Assembly (NCBI GenBank): GCA_025055455.1
Contig: JANWXD010000021.1
Span: 1 to 36,616, forward strand
Length of the DNA stretch: 36,616 bases
Direction: 5' to 3'
Source of the DNA: Bryobacteraceae bacterium
Lineage (GTDB): Bacteria; Acidobacteriota; Terriglobia; Bryobacterales; Bryobacteraceae
The translations under genes and the position numbers were made by a program. The notes under the pieces are model-generated. The model was not told where the DNA came from. It made no database searches and was given only the letters and a program-made list of their open reading frames with translations. Shown one piece after another: positions 1 to 7,495 of this stretch (position 1 is its first letter; each line of letters opens with the position of its first letter).

Positions 1-1
1 C

Positions 2-244
2 CCCAACGTGGACTTCTACTCCGGCATATCCACCAAGCCATGGGCTTCAACCCGGACCTGTTCACGGTGCTGTTTGCCATCTTGCGCACGGCCGGCTGGC
101 TGGCGCAGTGGCAGGAGATGCTGGAGGATCCCGAACAGAAGATCGCCCGGCCGCGGCCAGCGCACCTTCGTACCGATCGAACAGCGAAGATGCGACACAG
201 CCCGCTGCCGAGGCGCCGCGAGCCGGATCTCGGGTTCCGCTTAG
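2..244 (+). pseudogene. gltA: Citrate synthase, C-terminal end, frame-disrupted and cut by the window edge
   Basis: Citrate synthase condenses acetyl-CoA and oxaloacetate in the TCA cycle. The segment reads PNVDFYSGI in one frame, then [18 protein letters not shown] and [18 protein letters not shown] in another, then RTFVPIEQR back in the first. This is the characteristic C-terminal block of the family, including the catalytic-region aspartate of NVDFYSG. Two single-base changes in opposite directions, near 27 and near 157, would explain the frame switches. The tail after KIARPR also seems shorter than usual, because the common QxYTG segment is missing. The stop TAG at 242-244 overlaps the stop of the converging korC gene. 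The N-terminal part lies outside the window. This may be real inactivation or sequence error near a contig end; the family identity is firm. Confidence 0.8.
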
Positions 245-837
245 CCGCCCAACAACTGCGGCAGCGCCTCCGGCTCCGGTCTCTCCAGAGGAACCGAGGC
301 CACCCCGTGCTCGAAGCCTTTCTCGAAGGCGCGGAGGTTGAGCTCGCGCAGGGCCTCCGGGACAGAATCTTCGACCGCGCGGCGCAACGCGTCGGGCTCG
401 AGAAGCTGCGTCACGGCGGCAAAGAAGCCCACGATGACCACGTTCATGACCATGCGGCGGCCCAGTTCCTCGGCCAGGCGCGTGGCGGGCACGCCGTAGA
501 CACGGATGCCCCGGCCCACGTCGTGCAGGCGCACCAGATCGCGCTCCACAATGAGCGTGCCGCCGTCCTTGAGCTCCGGAAGGAAGCGCGTGTAGGCCTC
601 TTGCGACAGCGCCACGAGCACGTCGGTGCGCGTCACGTAGGGATAAAGGATGGGCGCATCGGAAATCACCACTTGGGCGCTCGAGGAGCCGCCCCGGGAC
701 TCCGGTCCGAAGGCTTGAGTCATGACCGCGTGGCCGCCGGAATAAATCGAGGCCGCTTTGCCGATGATCGTGGCCGATAGGATCACCCCTTGGCCGCCGA
801 AGCCGGCGATGCGGATTTCGCTCAATCGCAGAGGCAT
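241..837 (-). CDS. korC: 2-oxoglutarate:ferredoxin oxidoreductase, gamma subunit
   Basis: This 198-residue protein is the gamma subunit of a 2-oxoacid:ferredoxin oxidoreductase, which couples oxidative decarboxylation of a 2-oxoacid to ferredoxin reduction, or runs in reverse to fix CO2. It opens with [12 protein letters not shown] (about residues 7-18), the glycine-rich motif of the family. AFGPESRGG near residue 42 is the second signature. The ATG at 837 was chosen because it starts just before the conserved motif; the open frame extends further upstream but there only shadows korB. The gene overlaps the end of korB by 16 bases, so translation is probably coupled. It is the last gene of the operon, and its stop overlaps the stop of the converging citrate synthase. 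Confidence 0.9.
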   Translation of the reverse strand: MPLRLSEIRIAGFGGQGVILSATIIGKAASIYSGGHAVMTQAFGPESRGGSSSAQVVISDAPILYPYVTRTDVLVALSQEAYTRFLPELKDGGTLIVERDLVRLHDVGRGIRVYGVPATRLAEELGRRMVMNVVIVGFFAAVTQLLEPDALRRAVEDSVPEALRELNLRAFEKGFEHGVASVPLERPEPEALPQLLGG

Positions 838-1706
838 GCCGGCGCCTCCACGAACCGGTCTCCCAGCTGGGCGCGGTGCTGCGCGCGCATCAGCTCCAGA
901 TACTCCGGCCGGTTGCGGTCCACGAACTTGCCCACGATGATCTCGCCGCGTTTGTCCAGCGCCACCTCGCTGGTGGGCGCGCCGTGGCGGATCTTGCTCT
1001 TCTCCTTGTAATACTTCATGGTGTCTAGGCCGTCGCCGAGCTTGTTGCGGCGCTCGTACAGCGTTGGGCAGGGCGAGAGCACCTCGATGAAGCAAAAGCC
1101 CGGTTTGTGGAGAATCTCGATCATGGCGCGCGTCAGTTGGCGCACGTGAAACGTGGTCCAGCGGGCCACATAGACCGCGCCGGCCGCGTCCATCAGATGC
1201 GGCAGGTTGAAGGCCGGCTCGAAGCCGCCGTAGGGCGACGTGGTGGTGATCGAGCTCGGCGGCGTGGTCGGGCCGGACTGGCCGCCGGTCATGGCGTAGA
1301 GGAAGTTGTTGACGCAGATGACCTTGATGTCCACGTTGCGCCGGGCAGCGTGGATGATGTGATTGCCGCCAATCGCAAACAGATCCCCGTCGCCCGAGTA
1401 CACTACCACTTTGAGGGCGGGATTGGCCAGCTTCAGTCCAGTGGCGAAGGGCACGGCGCGGCCGTGCGTCGTGTGAAAGGAATCGAACGCTACGTATCCG
1501 GCCACGCGGCCCGAGCAGCCGATGCCCGACACGACGGCCAGCCGGTCCAGGTCTTCCTTGGACTCGATGAGCGCCCGCACGAAGCAATTCAAGCTCGTGC
1601 CGATGCCGCAGCCGGGACACCAGATGTGCGGCAGCCGGTCCGTGCGCAGATACGGCTCGACGGGATTCTGCGGCGGAGCTTCGACCAGATCCTCGGTTTC
1701 GATCAT
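822..1706 (-). CDS. korB: 2-oxoglutarate:ferredoxin oxidoreductase, beta (TPP) subunit
   Basis: This 294-residue beta subunit binds thiamine pyrophosphate and one iron-sulfur cluster. WCPGCGIGTSLN near residue 30 gives the CxxC cluster ligands. SGIGCSGR near residue 60, and YSGDGDLFAIGGNH near residue 103 with the GDGD metal/TPP motif, are standard for this family. The NNFLYAMTGGQSGPTTP stretch is the usual continuation of the TPP fold. Length matches stand-alone beta subunits. Its ATG overlaps the korA stop by four bases (ATGA), and its 3' end overlaps korC. Substrate cannot be read from sequence with certainty; 2-oxoglutarate is preferred because the neighbouring gene is citrate synthase and the four-subunit layout is KorDABC-like. 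Other 2-oxoacids remain possible. Confidence 0.92.
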   Translation of the reverse strand: MIETEDLVEAPPQNPVEPYLRTDRLPHIWCPGCGIGTSLNCFVRALIESKEDLDRLAVVSGIGCSGRVAGYVAFDSFHTTHGRAVPFATGLKLANPALKVVVYSGDGDLFAIGGNHIIHAARRNVDIKVICVNNFLYAMTGGQSGPTTPPSSITTTSPYGGFEPAFNLPHLMDAAGAVYVARWTTFHVRQLTRAMIEILHKPGFCFIEVLSPCPTLYERRNKLGDGLDTMKYYKEKSKIRHGAPTSEVALDKRGEIIVGKFVDRNRPEYLELMRAQHRAQLGDRFVEAPACLCD

Positions 1707-2860
1707 CGGGCCGCCTCCTCGATGACGGAGAGAATTTGCTCGGGCCGGTGCACCGTTCCGCCGGCGTGAGGCACGGCGTAGGTGCGGGCCGCGCCGGCGG
1801 CGGCGCGCTCGACTTCTCGCACGATCTGCCCCAGGTTCAGCTCGGGCACCACGAAGGCGCCGGTCCGCCGGGCCAGCTCGCGGATTTTCTCATCCGGAAA
1901 GGGCCAGATGGTGATCAGCCGCAGCTTGCCGACGCGGATGCCTTTGGCCCGAGCCAGGTCGATGGCGCGTTGCGCCACGCGGGAGGTGATTCCATATGAC
2001 ACGACAATCACGTCGGCCGCGTCGGTGCCCTCCTCTTCATAGAAGGCCAGCTCGCCGGCCGCGCGGCGGATCTTCTCTTTCAAGCGGCGAACGAGTTTGT
2101 CCTGCGCTTCCGGATTGATCAAGGGATAGCCCCGCTCGTCGTGGGTCACGCCTGTGATGTGGAAGCGGTAGCCCGTACCGGCGCGCACCATTTCCGGCAC
2201 TAGGTCCTCGCACGGCTCGAAGGGTTTGTACTCGCCGGGCGACTTGCGCGTGTAGCGCCGGGGATAGACCTCGATCTCCTCGGCCGGCGGGATGACCACC
2301 TTCTCGGTCATGTGCCCCACGACCTCGTCCATCATGAACATGACGGGCGTCCGGTATTTCTCGGCCAGGTTGAAAGCCCGGACAGTGAGGTCAAAGCATT
2401 CCTGGGGGGAGTTGGGCGAAAGGGCGATGATTTCATAGTCGCCGTGGGAACCCCAGCGCGCCTGCATCATGTCGCCCTGGGCCGGCAGGGTCGGCAATCC
2501 TGTGGAGGGGCCACCGCGCTGCACGTTGACGATCACACACGGCGTCTCCGTCATGACCGCCAGACCCACGTGCTCCATCATGAGCGAAAAGCCCGGCCCG
2601 GAGGTCACCGTAAAGGCCTTGGCTCCGGCCCAGACCGCGCCGAGGATGGCGATCGAGGCCGCCAGCTCGTCCTCCATCTGGATAAAAACGCCCCCAATGG
2701 TCGGAATGCGGGCGGCAAACCGCTCGACGACCTCGGTGGAGGGCGTGATCGGGTAGCCTGCGGCAAATCGCGCACCCGCAGCCAGCGCACCCTCGCAGCA
2801 GGCGTGGTCGCCGTCCATGAAATGCACGCCCGTCAGCACGCCCCGAGGGTCAGCTCTCAC
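1703..2860 (-). CDS. korA: 2-oxoglutarate:ferredoxin oxidoreductase, alpha subunit
   Basis: This 385-residue alpha subunit carries the pyrimidine-binding domain (residues 1 to about 190, with [12 protein letters not shown] at about 34-45 and [10 protein letters not shown] near 84) and the C-terminal transketolase-like domain (from about 270, with [15 protein letters not shown]). It lacks a fused gamma domain, which is supplied separately by korC. The open frame starts at GTG or ATG 11 bases inside the end of the ferredoxin gene, and translation is probably coupled to it. Residue MEDELAAS near 62 holds the conserved glutamate region that contacts TPP. The gene sits second in the order korD-korA-korB-korC. 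Nothing looks truncated. Confidence 0.92.
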   Translation of the reverse strand: MRADPRGVLTGVHFMDGDHACCEGALAAGARFAAGYPITPSTEVVERFAARIPTIGGVFIQMEDELAASIAILGAVWAGAKAFTVTSGPGFSLMMEHVGLAVMTETPCVIVNVQRGGPSTGLPTLPAQGDMMQARWGSHGDYEIIALSPNSPQECFDLTVRAFNLAEKYRTPVMFMMDEVVGHMTEKVVIPPAEEIEVYPRRYTRKSPGEYKPFEPCEDLVPEMVRAGTGYRFHITGVTHDERGYPLINPEAQDKLVRRLKEKIRRAAGELAFYEEEGTDAADVIVVSYGITSRVAQRAIDLARAKGIRVGKLRLITIWPFPDEKIRELARRTGAFVVPELNLGQIVREVERAAAGAARTYAVPHAGGTVHRPEQILSVIEEAAR

Positions 2861-3098
2861 GGCCGCCTCCTACCGCCTTGCCGTTGCGCAACTTCCACCC
2901 GAAGATGGCAAAGTCGGGACAGAACATGCCGCAGAGGTCGCAACCGCTACATTTTTCGGGGGCTACCACATGCGGCGGATGGTAGCCCTTGGAGTTGAAG
3001 GCGCTGGACATGGCCAGCACCTTGGTGGGGCAAAACTCCACACAAAACCCGCACCCTTTGCAGCGCTCGATCAGAATCGTGACAAAGCCCCTCGCCAT
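2850..3098 (-). CDS. korD: 2-oxoglutarate:ferredoxin oxidoreductase, delta (2x[4Fe-4S] ferredoxin) subunit
   Basis: This 82-residue ferredoxin-like delta subunit leads the operon. Two classical [4Fe-4S] motifs are visible: [12 protein letters not shown] near residues 13-24 and [12 protein letters not shown] near 50-61. It would pass electrons from the TPP/cluster of KorB to soluble ferredoxin. The ATG at 3098 is preceded by a GAGGGTGAT ribosome-binding site. Its end overlaps korA by 11 bases. The short basic tail after the second cluster is normal. No strong -35/-10 pair was found in the 210 bases upstream, so the operon promoter is unassigned. Confidence 0.93.
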   Translation of the reverse strand: MARGFVTILIERCKGCGFCVEFCPTKVLAMSSAFNSKGYHPPHVVAPEKCSGCDLCGMFCPDFAIFGWKLRNGKAVGGGRES

Positions 3099-3282
3099 AT
3101 CACCCTCACGCGTCGCTGTTGCACATCAGTTGCCAGAGTTTCGATCTGCGGGAGACGCTTGCTCCGGAGCTCGTCGGCGAGCCCCGGCGGCACGCTGACT
3201 AGCCGGAGGATCGGGCCCGGGCGGGGCAGTGCCGCCCATGTCGGAAGGCCCGTGCGGCAGCACTCGGCTTCGGCCCCGCGGC

Positions 3283-3288
3283 TATGAT
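3283..3288 (+). promoter_or_regulatory. Candidate -10 box for the interrupted secreted-protein gene
   Basis: TATGAT lies 21 bases upstream of the GTG at 3310, with the purine-rich ribosome-binding stretch GAGGAGGTGAGG between them. No good -35 was found. The placement is consistent with a short leader but is a weak call. Confidence 0.35.
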
Positions 3289-3309
3289 TGGCACGAGGAG
3301 GTGAGGGCG

Positions 3310-3798
3310 GTGAGAACGTTCTGGACGGCTCTGAGCGCCCTGACGGCCCTGGGGCTGGTGCCGGGTCATCACCCAGCGGACGCGAGTCCGCCATTCGAGG
3401 GCCGCGCTCGAACCGGCCGAGCCGCTTGTCGGCCCTTTCAACGGGAGCTGACAATCAGCTTGGGGGCGCGAAAGAACAGCGCCTCATTCCGGGTGCCCGC
3501 GGGCAAGCGGCTCGCTATCGAGTACTTGTCGGTCCACGGCGAACTGCCGTTCGGACAAAATCTGCTCGTCGAACTCCAGACGACGCTGCACGGCATCACA
3601 GCAACCCATTTCTCGGTTCCTTCTCGGCTCGACTAATAGCGGATCTCGGCCACCGACTACGACATGATCCGGATGCGGCAGTGGCTTCGCGTCCATGCCG
3701 ACGGTGATACCGACGTGGTGATTACAACGGTGAGGAGTGGCAACTGGGGCGCCGGCCGGGCCAGCGTAACGGTCGCAGGTTGCGTAACGGAGCCCTAA
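3310..3798 (+). pseudogene. Secreted beta-rich protein interrupted by tandem in-frame stops
   Basis: One reading frame runs from GTG 3310 to TAA 3796-3798 and would encode about 162 residues, but TAA-TAG at 3634-3639 stops it at residue 108. The start follows a very strong ribosome-binding stretch (GAGGAGGTGAGG, 3296-3307). Residues 1 to about 23 form a signal peptide (VRTFWTALSALTALGLVPG). The mature part looks like a beta-sandwich: RELTISLGARKNSASFRVPAGKRL appears in pieces before the stops and VTVAGCVTEP ends the frame. The downstream part keeps codon bias and beta-strand-like alternation (VVITTVRSGN), so it is probably the original C-terminus. I know similar small exported Acidobacteriota proteins but cannot assign a function. 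Alternatively the product is a genuine short protein. Confidence 0.5.
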
Positions 3799-3875
3799 TC
3801 CGGCCGAGCACTGCATCTCCGCGCCAGCCGAGCTCCGGCCAGGCGCTTACAACCCCTCGTGGGGCGCCGACGGAA

Positions 3876-3969
3876 CCGTCTCAGGGGCCACAAACCAGTG
3901 AGCTCTCGCAGCTGGTCACGCCGAAACGAGGAGCTTTCTGCTGGCCTACGGTTCCGACGCCTGAGACGG
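3876..3969. repeat. Inverted repeat, 10-base arms, upstream of groES promoter
   Basis: CCGTCTCAGG at 3876-3885 and CCTGAGACGG at 3960-3969 are perfect inverted copies 74 bases apart. The second arm ends 13 bases before the groES -35 box. The 3799-3982 stretch holds no gene that I can support. The repeat could be a paired regulator site or a decayed element; chance is also possible in GC-rich sequence. Confidence 0.35.
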
Positions 3970-3982
3970 CTCGGCGCGCAGC

Positions 3983-4011
3983 TTGACAGGTCCCCTAACG
4001 GCGGCTATAGT
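3983..4011 (+). promoter_or_regulatory. Near-consensus sigma-70 promoter for groES
   Basis: TTGACA at 3983-3988 is a perfect -35 hexamer and TATAGT at 4006-4011 is a five-of-six -10 hexamer, with an optimal 17-base spacer. Transcription would start near 4018, leaving a leader of about 60 bases. No CIRCE-type TTAGCACTC/GAGTGCTAA repeat is present nearby, so heat control by HrcA is not visible here. Confidence 0.85.
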
Positions 4012-4077
4012 GGCACACGGCGCCGGAAGTCTGCTTTCGCCCGCGCCGCAAATGACTCGCAAGGAGGAGTCCAGCCC

Positions 4078-4368
4078 ATGACCATCCGGCCCCTTCATGA
4101 CCGCGTCCTGGTTCGGCGTCTGGAAGAAACGGAAACCGTTCGGGGCGGCATCGTGATTCCCGACACCGCCAAGGAGAAACCTCAGCAAGGAGAAGTGATC
4201 GCTATCGGCAACGGCAAGTTGCTCGAAACCGGCGAGCGTGTGCCCCTCGATGTCCAGCCCGGGGATCGGATCCTGTTTGGAAAGTACGCTGGCTCGGACG
4301 TGAAAATCGACGATCAGGAATATCTGATTCTGCGCGAGGACGAGATCCTCGGCGTGCTCACGGACTGA
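4078..4368 (+). CDS. groES: Co-chaperonin GroES (Hsp10)
   Basis: This 96-residue protein is the full length of GroES, the heptameric lid of the GroEL folding chamber. It shows the N-terminal [14 protein letters not shown], the mobile-loop region [19 protein letters not shown] (about residues 17-35), then [18 protein letters not shown] and the end EILGVL. The ATG at 4078 follows AAGGAGGAG at 4061-4069, an excellent ribosome-binding site, and not the longer upstream open frame. groEL is not next to it: the following gene is an OmpH-like chaperone. The chaperonin pair is therefore split, or this is a second groES copy. Confidence 0.97.
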   Translation: MTIRPLHDRVLVRRLEETETVRGGIVIPDTAKEKPQQGEVIAIGNGKLLETGERVPLDVQPGDRILFGKYAGSDVKIDDQEYLILREDEILGVLTD

Positions 4369-4449
4369 GCGCCGACAGCCGAAGCCCGGGCCGCGCTGTG
4401 CTAACCTGTGAGGGGAACCCTTCCCGAAGTGAACGCGAGGAGTAATCGT

Positions 4450-4971
4450 ATGCGTCAATTGCCTGGGCGGTATCTTTGCACGATCTTTGGAACGCTGTGG
4501 CTGGCCGGTGCGGCCGCGGGCCAGACGAAGGTGGCCGTCATTAACTGGCAACGAGCCTTACTCGAGACGGCAGAGCTCAAGAAGGCTCAGGCCGAACTGG
4601 AGGCGAAATTCCGGCCCCGCCAAGAGGCGATGGCGAAGCTGCAAAAGGAGATCGAGAGCATCCAACAGCAGTTGCAGACCATGCGCGGCAAACTCACCGA
4701 CCAGGCCGAGCAGGATCTGAATCTGCAAATGCAGCGCAAGCAGCGCGAGTGGCAGCGGCTCAACGAGGATTTGCAAGCGGATGTGGATTTCGAACGCAAC
4801 ACCATCCTGAGCCGCACGGGGCGCCAGATGCAGCAGATCATCACCAAGCTGGCCGAAGAAAAAGGGTTGGATTTGGTGATCGACGCGGCGGACGCCCACT
4901 ATTTTCGAGCGACACTCGACTTGACCCAGGAGGCCACGGCCGCCTACGATAAAGCCCACCCCGTGAAATAG
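4450..4971 (+). CDS. OmpH/Skp-family periplasmic chaperone
   Basis: This 173-residue protein resembles Skp/OmpH, which holds unfolded outer-membrane proteins in the periplasm. Residues 1 to about 24 are a signal peptide (YLCTIFGTLWLAGAAAG). The mature start KVAVINWQRALLETAELKKA is the family's first beta strand. A long helical hairpin of lysine-, glutamate- and glutamine-rich coiled coil follows (about 40-130), and a C-terminal KGLDLVIDAADAHYF closes the body domain. The ATG at 4450 was chosen over the upstream frame extension because GCGAGGAG sits just ahead of it and the signal peptide begins there. An outer membrane is implied. It lies 80 bases after groES and may share its transcript, linking two folding factors. 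Confidence 0.88.
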   Translation: MRQLPGRYLCTIFGTLWLAGAAAGQTKVAVINWQRALLETAELKKAQAELEAKFRPRQEAMAKLQKEIESIQQQLQTMRGKLTDQAEQDLNLQMQRKQREWQRLNEDLQADVDFERNTILSRTGRQMQQIITKLAEEKGLDLVIDAADAHYFRATLDLTQEATAAYDKAHPVK

Positions 4972-4994
4972 CCGGCGGCCGCGGAAGCGCAGTC

Positions 4995-5468
4995 ATGCCG
5001 GGGTATCTGGAAAGCTACGGCGCCGAGGAAGAACGGCGGGAACGAATCCTCAAGCGCATCGCCCTGGCGCTCCTGGCGGCGCTCCTGCTGGGGGGTGTCG
5101 CCTATGTTCTGTTTCGCAACTACCGCGAGGTCAAGCAGGCGGAGCGGTTCTTCGAACTGCTGCGCCAGCAGGATTACCAAGCGGCCTACCGGATGTGGGG
5201 GTGCACGGAGCCCTCGGCGCCGGCCTGCCGGGACTATCCCTTCGAGGCCTTCCTCGAAGATTGGGGCCCCAAGGGACGCCACTCCAACGTGTCCGGCGTG
5301 GAATTCAAGCGCGTGCGCGGCTGCCGCGACGGCGTGATCATCACGGTGGGCTTCCCTAAAGGTGAGGAGGAACTGCTGTGGGTGCAGCGGGGCGACCGCG
5401 TGATCGGATTTGCCCCCTGGCCCGTGTGCAATCCCCGGCTGCCAGACACTCAACCGGCTGCACCGTAG
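4995..5468 (+). CDS. Conserved one-TM protein of unknown function
   Basis: This 157-residue protein was not recognised as a named family. A charged N-terminus (about 1-22, rich in Glu and Arg) is followed by one membrane segment (ALALLAALLLGGVAYVLF, about 23-40). A soluble domain of about 115 residues begins with a helical AERFFELLRQQDYQAAYRMW, resembling small periplasmic domains with a W/F core. Four cysteines (in WGCTEP, APACRDYP, RGCRDG and PVCNP) could form two disulfides in the periplasm. It begins 23 bases after the OmpH-like gene and is probably cotranscribed with it. Its end converges with the PHP-domain gene four bases away. A role in envelope biology is a guess from context. Confidence 0.75.
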   Translation: MPGYLESYGAEEERRERILKRIALALLAALLLGGVAYVLFRNYREVKQAERFFELLRQQDYQAAYRMWGCTEPSAPACRDYPFEAFLEDWGPKGRHSNVSGVEFKRVRGCRDGVIITVGFPKGEEELLWVQRGDRVIGFAPWPVCNPRLPDTQPAAP

Positions 5469-5472
5469 CGCA

Positions 5473-7494
5473 CTATCTCCACACAGGATTGACGAATGCG
5501 CCGTTGGCCGCCGCGTCCCAAACCGCCAAGCGCGCCCAGCGCCAACCTGGAGCTTTGACCTGCCATTCGAACGAGGAAGAACCGAACGGTCGCGTGGTTT
5601 CGAGCCAAAAGATCTCGCGTCGCGTCTGCGCCCCGTCGCCCCAAACCACCTCGGCGAACTGCAAGGGAAATGTCCAGCGGATCTGGGCGCGGACCTGAAG
5701 GGCATCGCCGCCCGCCGGCGCGATGCGGACCTCGGGCAGGAGCACTTCGCCCGTGGTGACGAAAAAGTCCCCGCGCGCCAAAGCGTCGAGCACTTCGCCA
5801 TACCGTTCCCACGGCGGCAGCGCCGGGACCCGCACGTAATTGGCGTTCATGTGCGCCCACAGCTCGTGCGTTTCATCGATCTGAAATACGTCCACCTCTC
5901 CGAGCAGGCGTTTCCGCAGTCCCCAGTTGCACATCTCGTCCAACAGTTGAAGCGCGCGCTCGCCCAGCCGCGGCGAGGACAAATCCGTCGGCATCGCTTT
6001 CCAGCCGGCGCCGAAGAAGCTCGCGTCGCGAAAATAATCGGCTTCTCGGATCTTGTCGGGATAACCCATGGAGCCCTTGGTCCGCGGATGGGTTTGATAA
6101 ACGAAACCGCGCTCGCGGCGCACCAGATCGAATAGCTCCACGGCATCCGCCACCCGGTAGATGCGGCCAAAGCGGGGATCTTCGGAGACGAACACGGTGT
6201 CCGGCGGGCGGCTCAGGAACCAGTACACCGGGTGGGGAAAGATCACCTTGTAGTGTCCGCCGTAATGCACATTGGCTTCTTCGGAAGGGATCAGCAGCAA
6301 GTCCGCGTCGGACTGCGCCCGGCAGGCGCGGAAGTACGCTTCCAACTCCTTCAATCGCAACTCCGTGAGATCGTGCGGATGGCCGTCGCCGTGAAAGTCG
6401 GAAAGAATGGCGGCGTTGACGCCCATAGCCTTCAGCACGGGCTTGAACGGCGGCACCCAGTCGAAGCCCCGCGCCATGGCTTGCACCGTGTAGGCGAAGT
6501 GCCAGTGGGAGGTGACGGTTTGAAAGCCCGGCAGTTTCGGAAAACGATCCTGATGGGTGTAGCGCAACACCTCCTCGAGGACGATGGCGGGATCGCGGTC
6601 CGAGACAAGCAGGAACAACGACATCCGCTGTTCGCTCCCGGGCGGTGCGTTCATCCACGGGTAGTAGGCGGTGTTGTCATCGGGCCAGTGGCGAATGCCC
6701 GCCGAAACCGCCCCCCGCCAAGCGCTGTGCCAGAGGTAGCCGAGGTTGGTCGTGAAGTCCCGCGCGAAAAAATACTGATGCGGCGGTGGGAAGACGGCGA
6801 CGCTGCCGCCCCCGCTGCGGAAGGCTAGGGCCCGGTAACGCACCGCCAAGGGTACCCGCTCCGGACCGCGTGCCGGTTCCGTGCGCAGCCTGCCCGTGGT
6901 GTCGTAGTAGACCACCTGCGAATCCATAGTGCCGCCCGGTCGCAGGTCGCTGTCGGCGCGCACCCGAAGGCCTGCGTCGTAGTAGTAGGCGGTATCGGGC
7001 GCCGTGGTCACCAGGCGCGCTTGTTGCTGAATCAGGCGCGAGCCCGGATAAAAGACGTATGCCACTCCGCCGCGGAAGATGCCGGCCTCCATACCGTCGA
7101 AGAACAGCTCGAGCCGATCTCCCACCGTTCGCGCGCGGGCGGAACGCAGGCGGAATTCCGCGCGAAACTGGCGGATGCCTTCCGGATGGCTCGGTGGCAG
7201 GTCGAAGAATTGGTCCCAGCCGCCGCGTCGCTTTCCGGTCGTGACCCAGTACAGCGGCGTGGCGCGATCCACGACCGTGCGAGTTCCGACTCCGATGGCG
7301 GTGAGAAGCGGCCGCGCAGGGTCGAGGGAAAACTCGGCGCGCCAGCTGCGGCCGGCCTCATCCGGCCACCGCACGGCCACGCCGCCGGCCACAGGCTCTA
7401 CGGTCACCGGCCCCGGGCGTACACCGCTGAGGTCGACGGGTACCTCGGCGGCCCAGCCGCACAGCGCCAACAGCAGCAGGAAGGGCCGTTGCAT
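5473..7494 (-). CDS. Secreted CehA/McbA-like PHP-domain metallohydrolase
   Basis: This 673-residue protein has a short signal peptide (about 1-16), an N-terminal beta-rich region (about 20-300) and a PHP-type domain in the second half. Metal-ligand-like motifs are SDFHGDGHPHD (about 365-375), EEANVHYGGH (about 405-414) and QTHPRTKG (about 467-474), which resemble the CehA/McbA group of PHP phosphoesterase-like enzymes. A C-terminal beta segment of about 100 residues follows (about 575-673). CehA and McbA are known from carbaryl ester hydrolysis, but most relatives are uncharacterised. The start lies one base after the stop of the DegT aminotransferase gene, so the two are an operon of exported proteins. 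The natural substrate cannot be inferred. Confidence 0.75.
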   Translation of the reverse strand: MQRPFLLLLALCGWAAEVPVDLSGVRPGPVTVEPVAGGVAVRWPDEAGRSWRAEFSLDPARPLLTAIGVGTRTVVDRATPLYWVTTGKRRGGWDQFFDLPPSHPEGIRQFRAEFRLRSARARTVGDRLELFFDGMEAGIFRGGVAYVFYPGSRLIQQQARLVTTAPDTAYYYDAGLRVRADSDLRPGGTMDSQVVYYDTTGRLRTEPARGPERVPLAVRYRALAFRSGGGSVAVFPPPHQYFFARDFTTNLGYLWHSAWRGAVSAGIRHWPDDNTAYYPWMNAPPGSEQRMSLFLLVSDRDPAIVLEEVLRYTHQDRFPKLPGFQTVTSHWHFAYTVQAMARGFDWVPPFKPVLKAMGVNAAILSDFHGDGHPHDLTELRLKELEAYFRACRAQSDADLLLIPSEEANVHYGGHYKVIFPHPVYWFLSRPPDTVFVSEDPRFGRIYRVADAVELFDLVRRERGFVYQTHPRTKGSMGYPDKIREADYFRDASFFGAGWKAMPTDLSSPRLGERALQLLDEMCNWGLRKRLLGEVDVFQIDETHELWAHMNANYVRVPALPPWERYGEVLDALARGDFFVTTGEVLLPEVRIAPAGGDALQVRAQIRWTFPLQFAEVVWGDGAQTRREIFWLETTRPFGSSSFEWQVKAPGWRWARLAVWDAAANGAFVNPVWR

Positions 7495-7495
7495 C

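Noticed and set aside
3799-4077. CIRCE operator ahead of groES
   Set aside because: No TTAGCACTC-N9-GAGTGCTAA or close variant on either strand.
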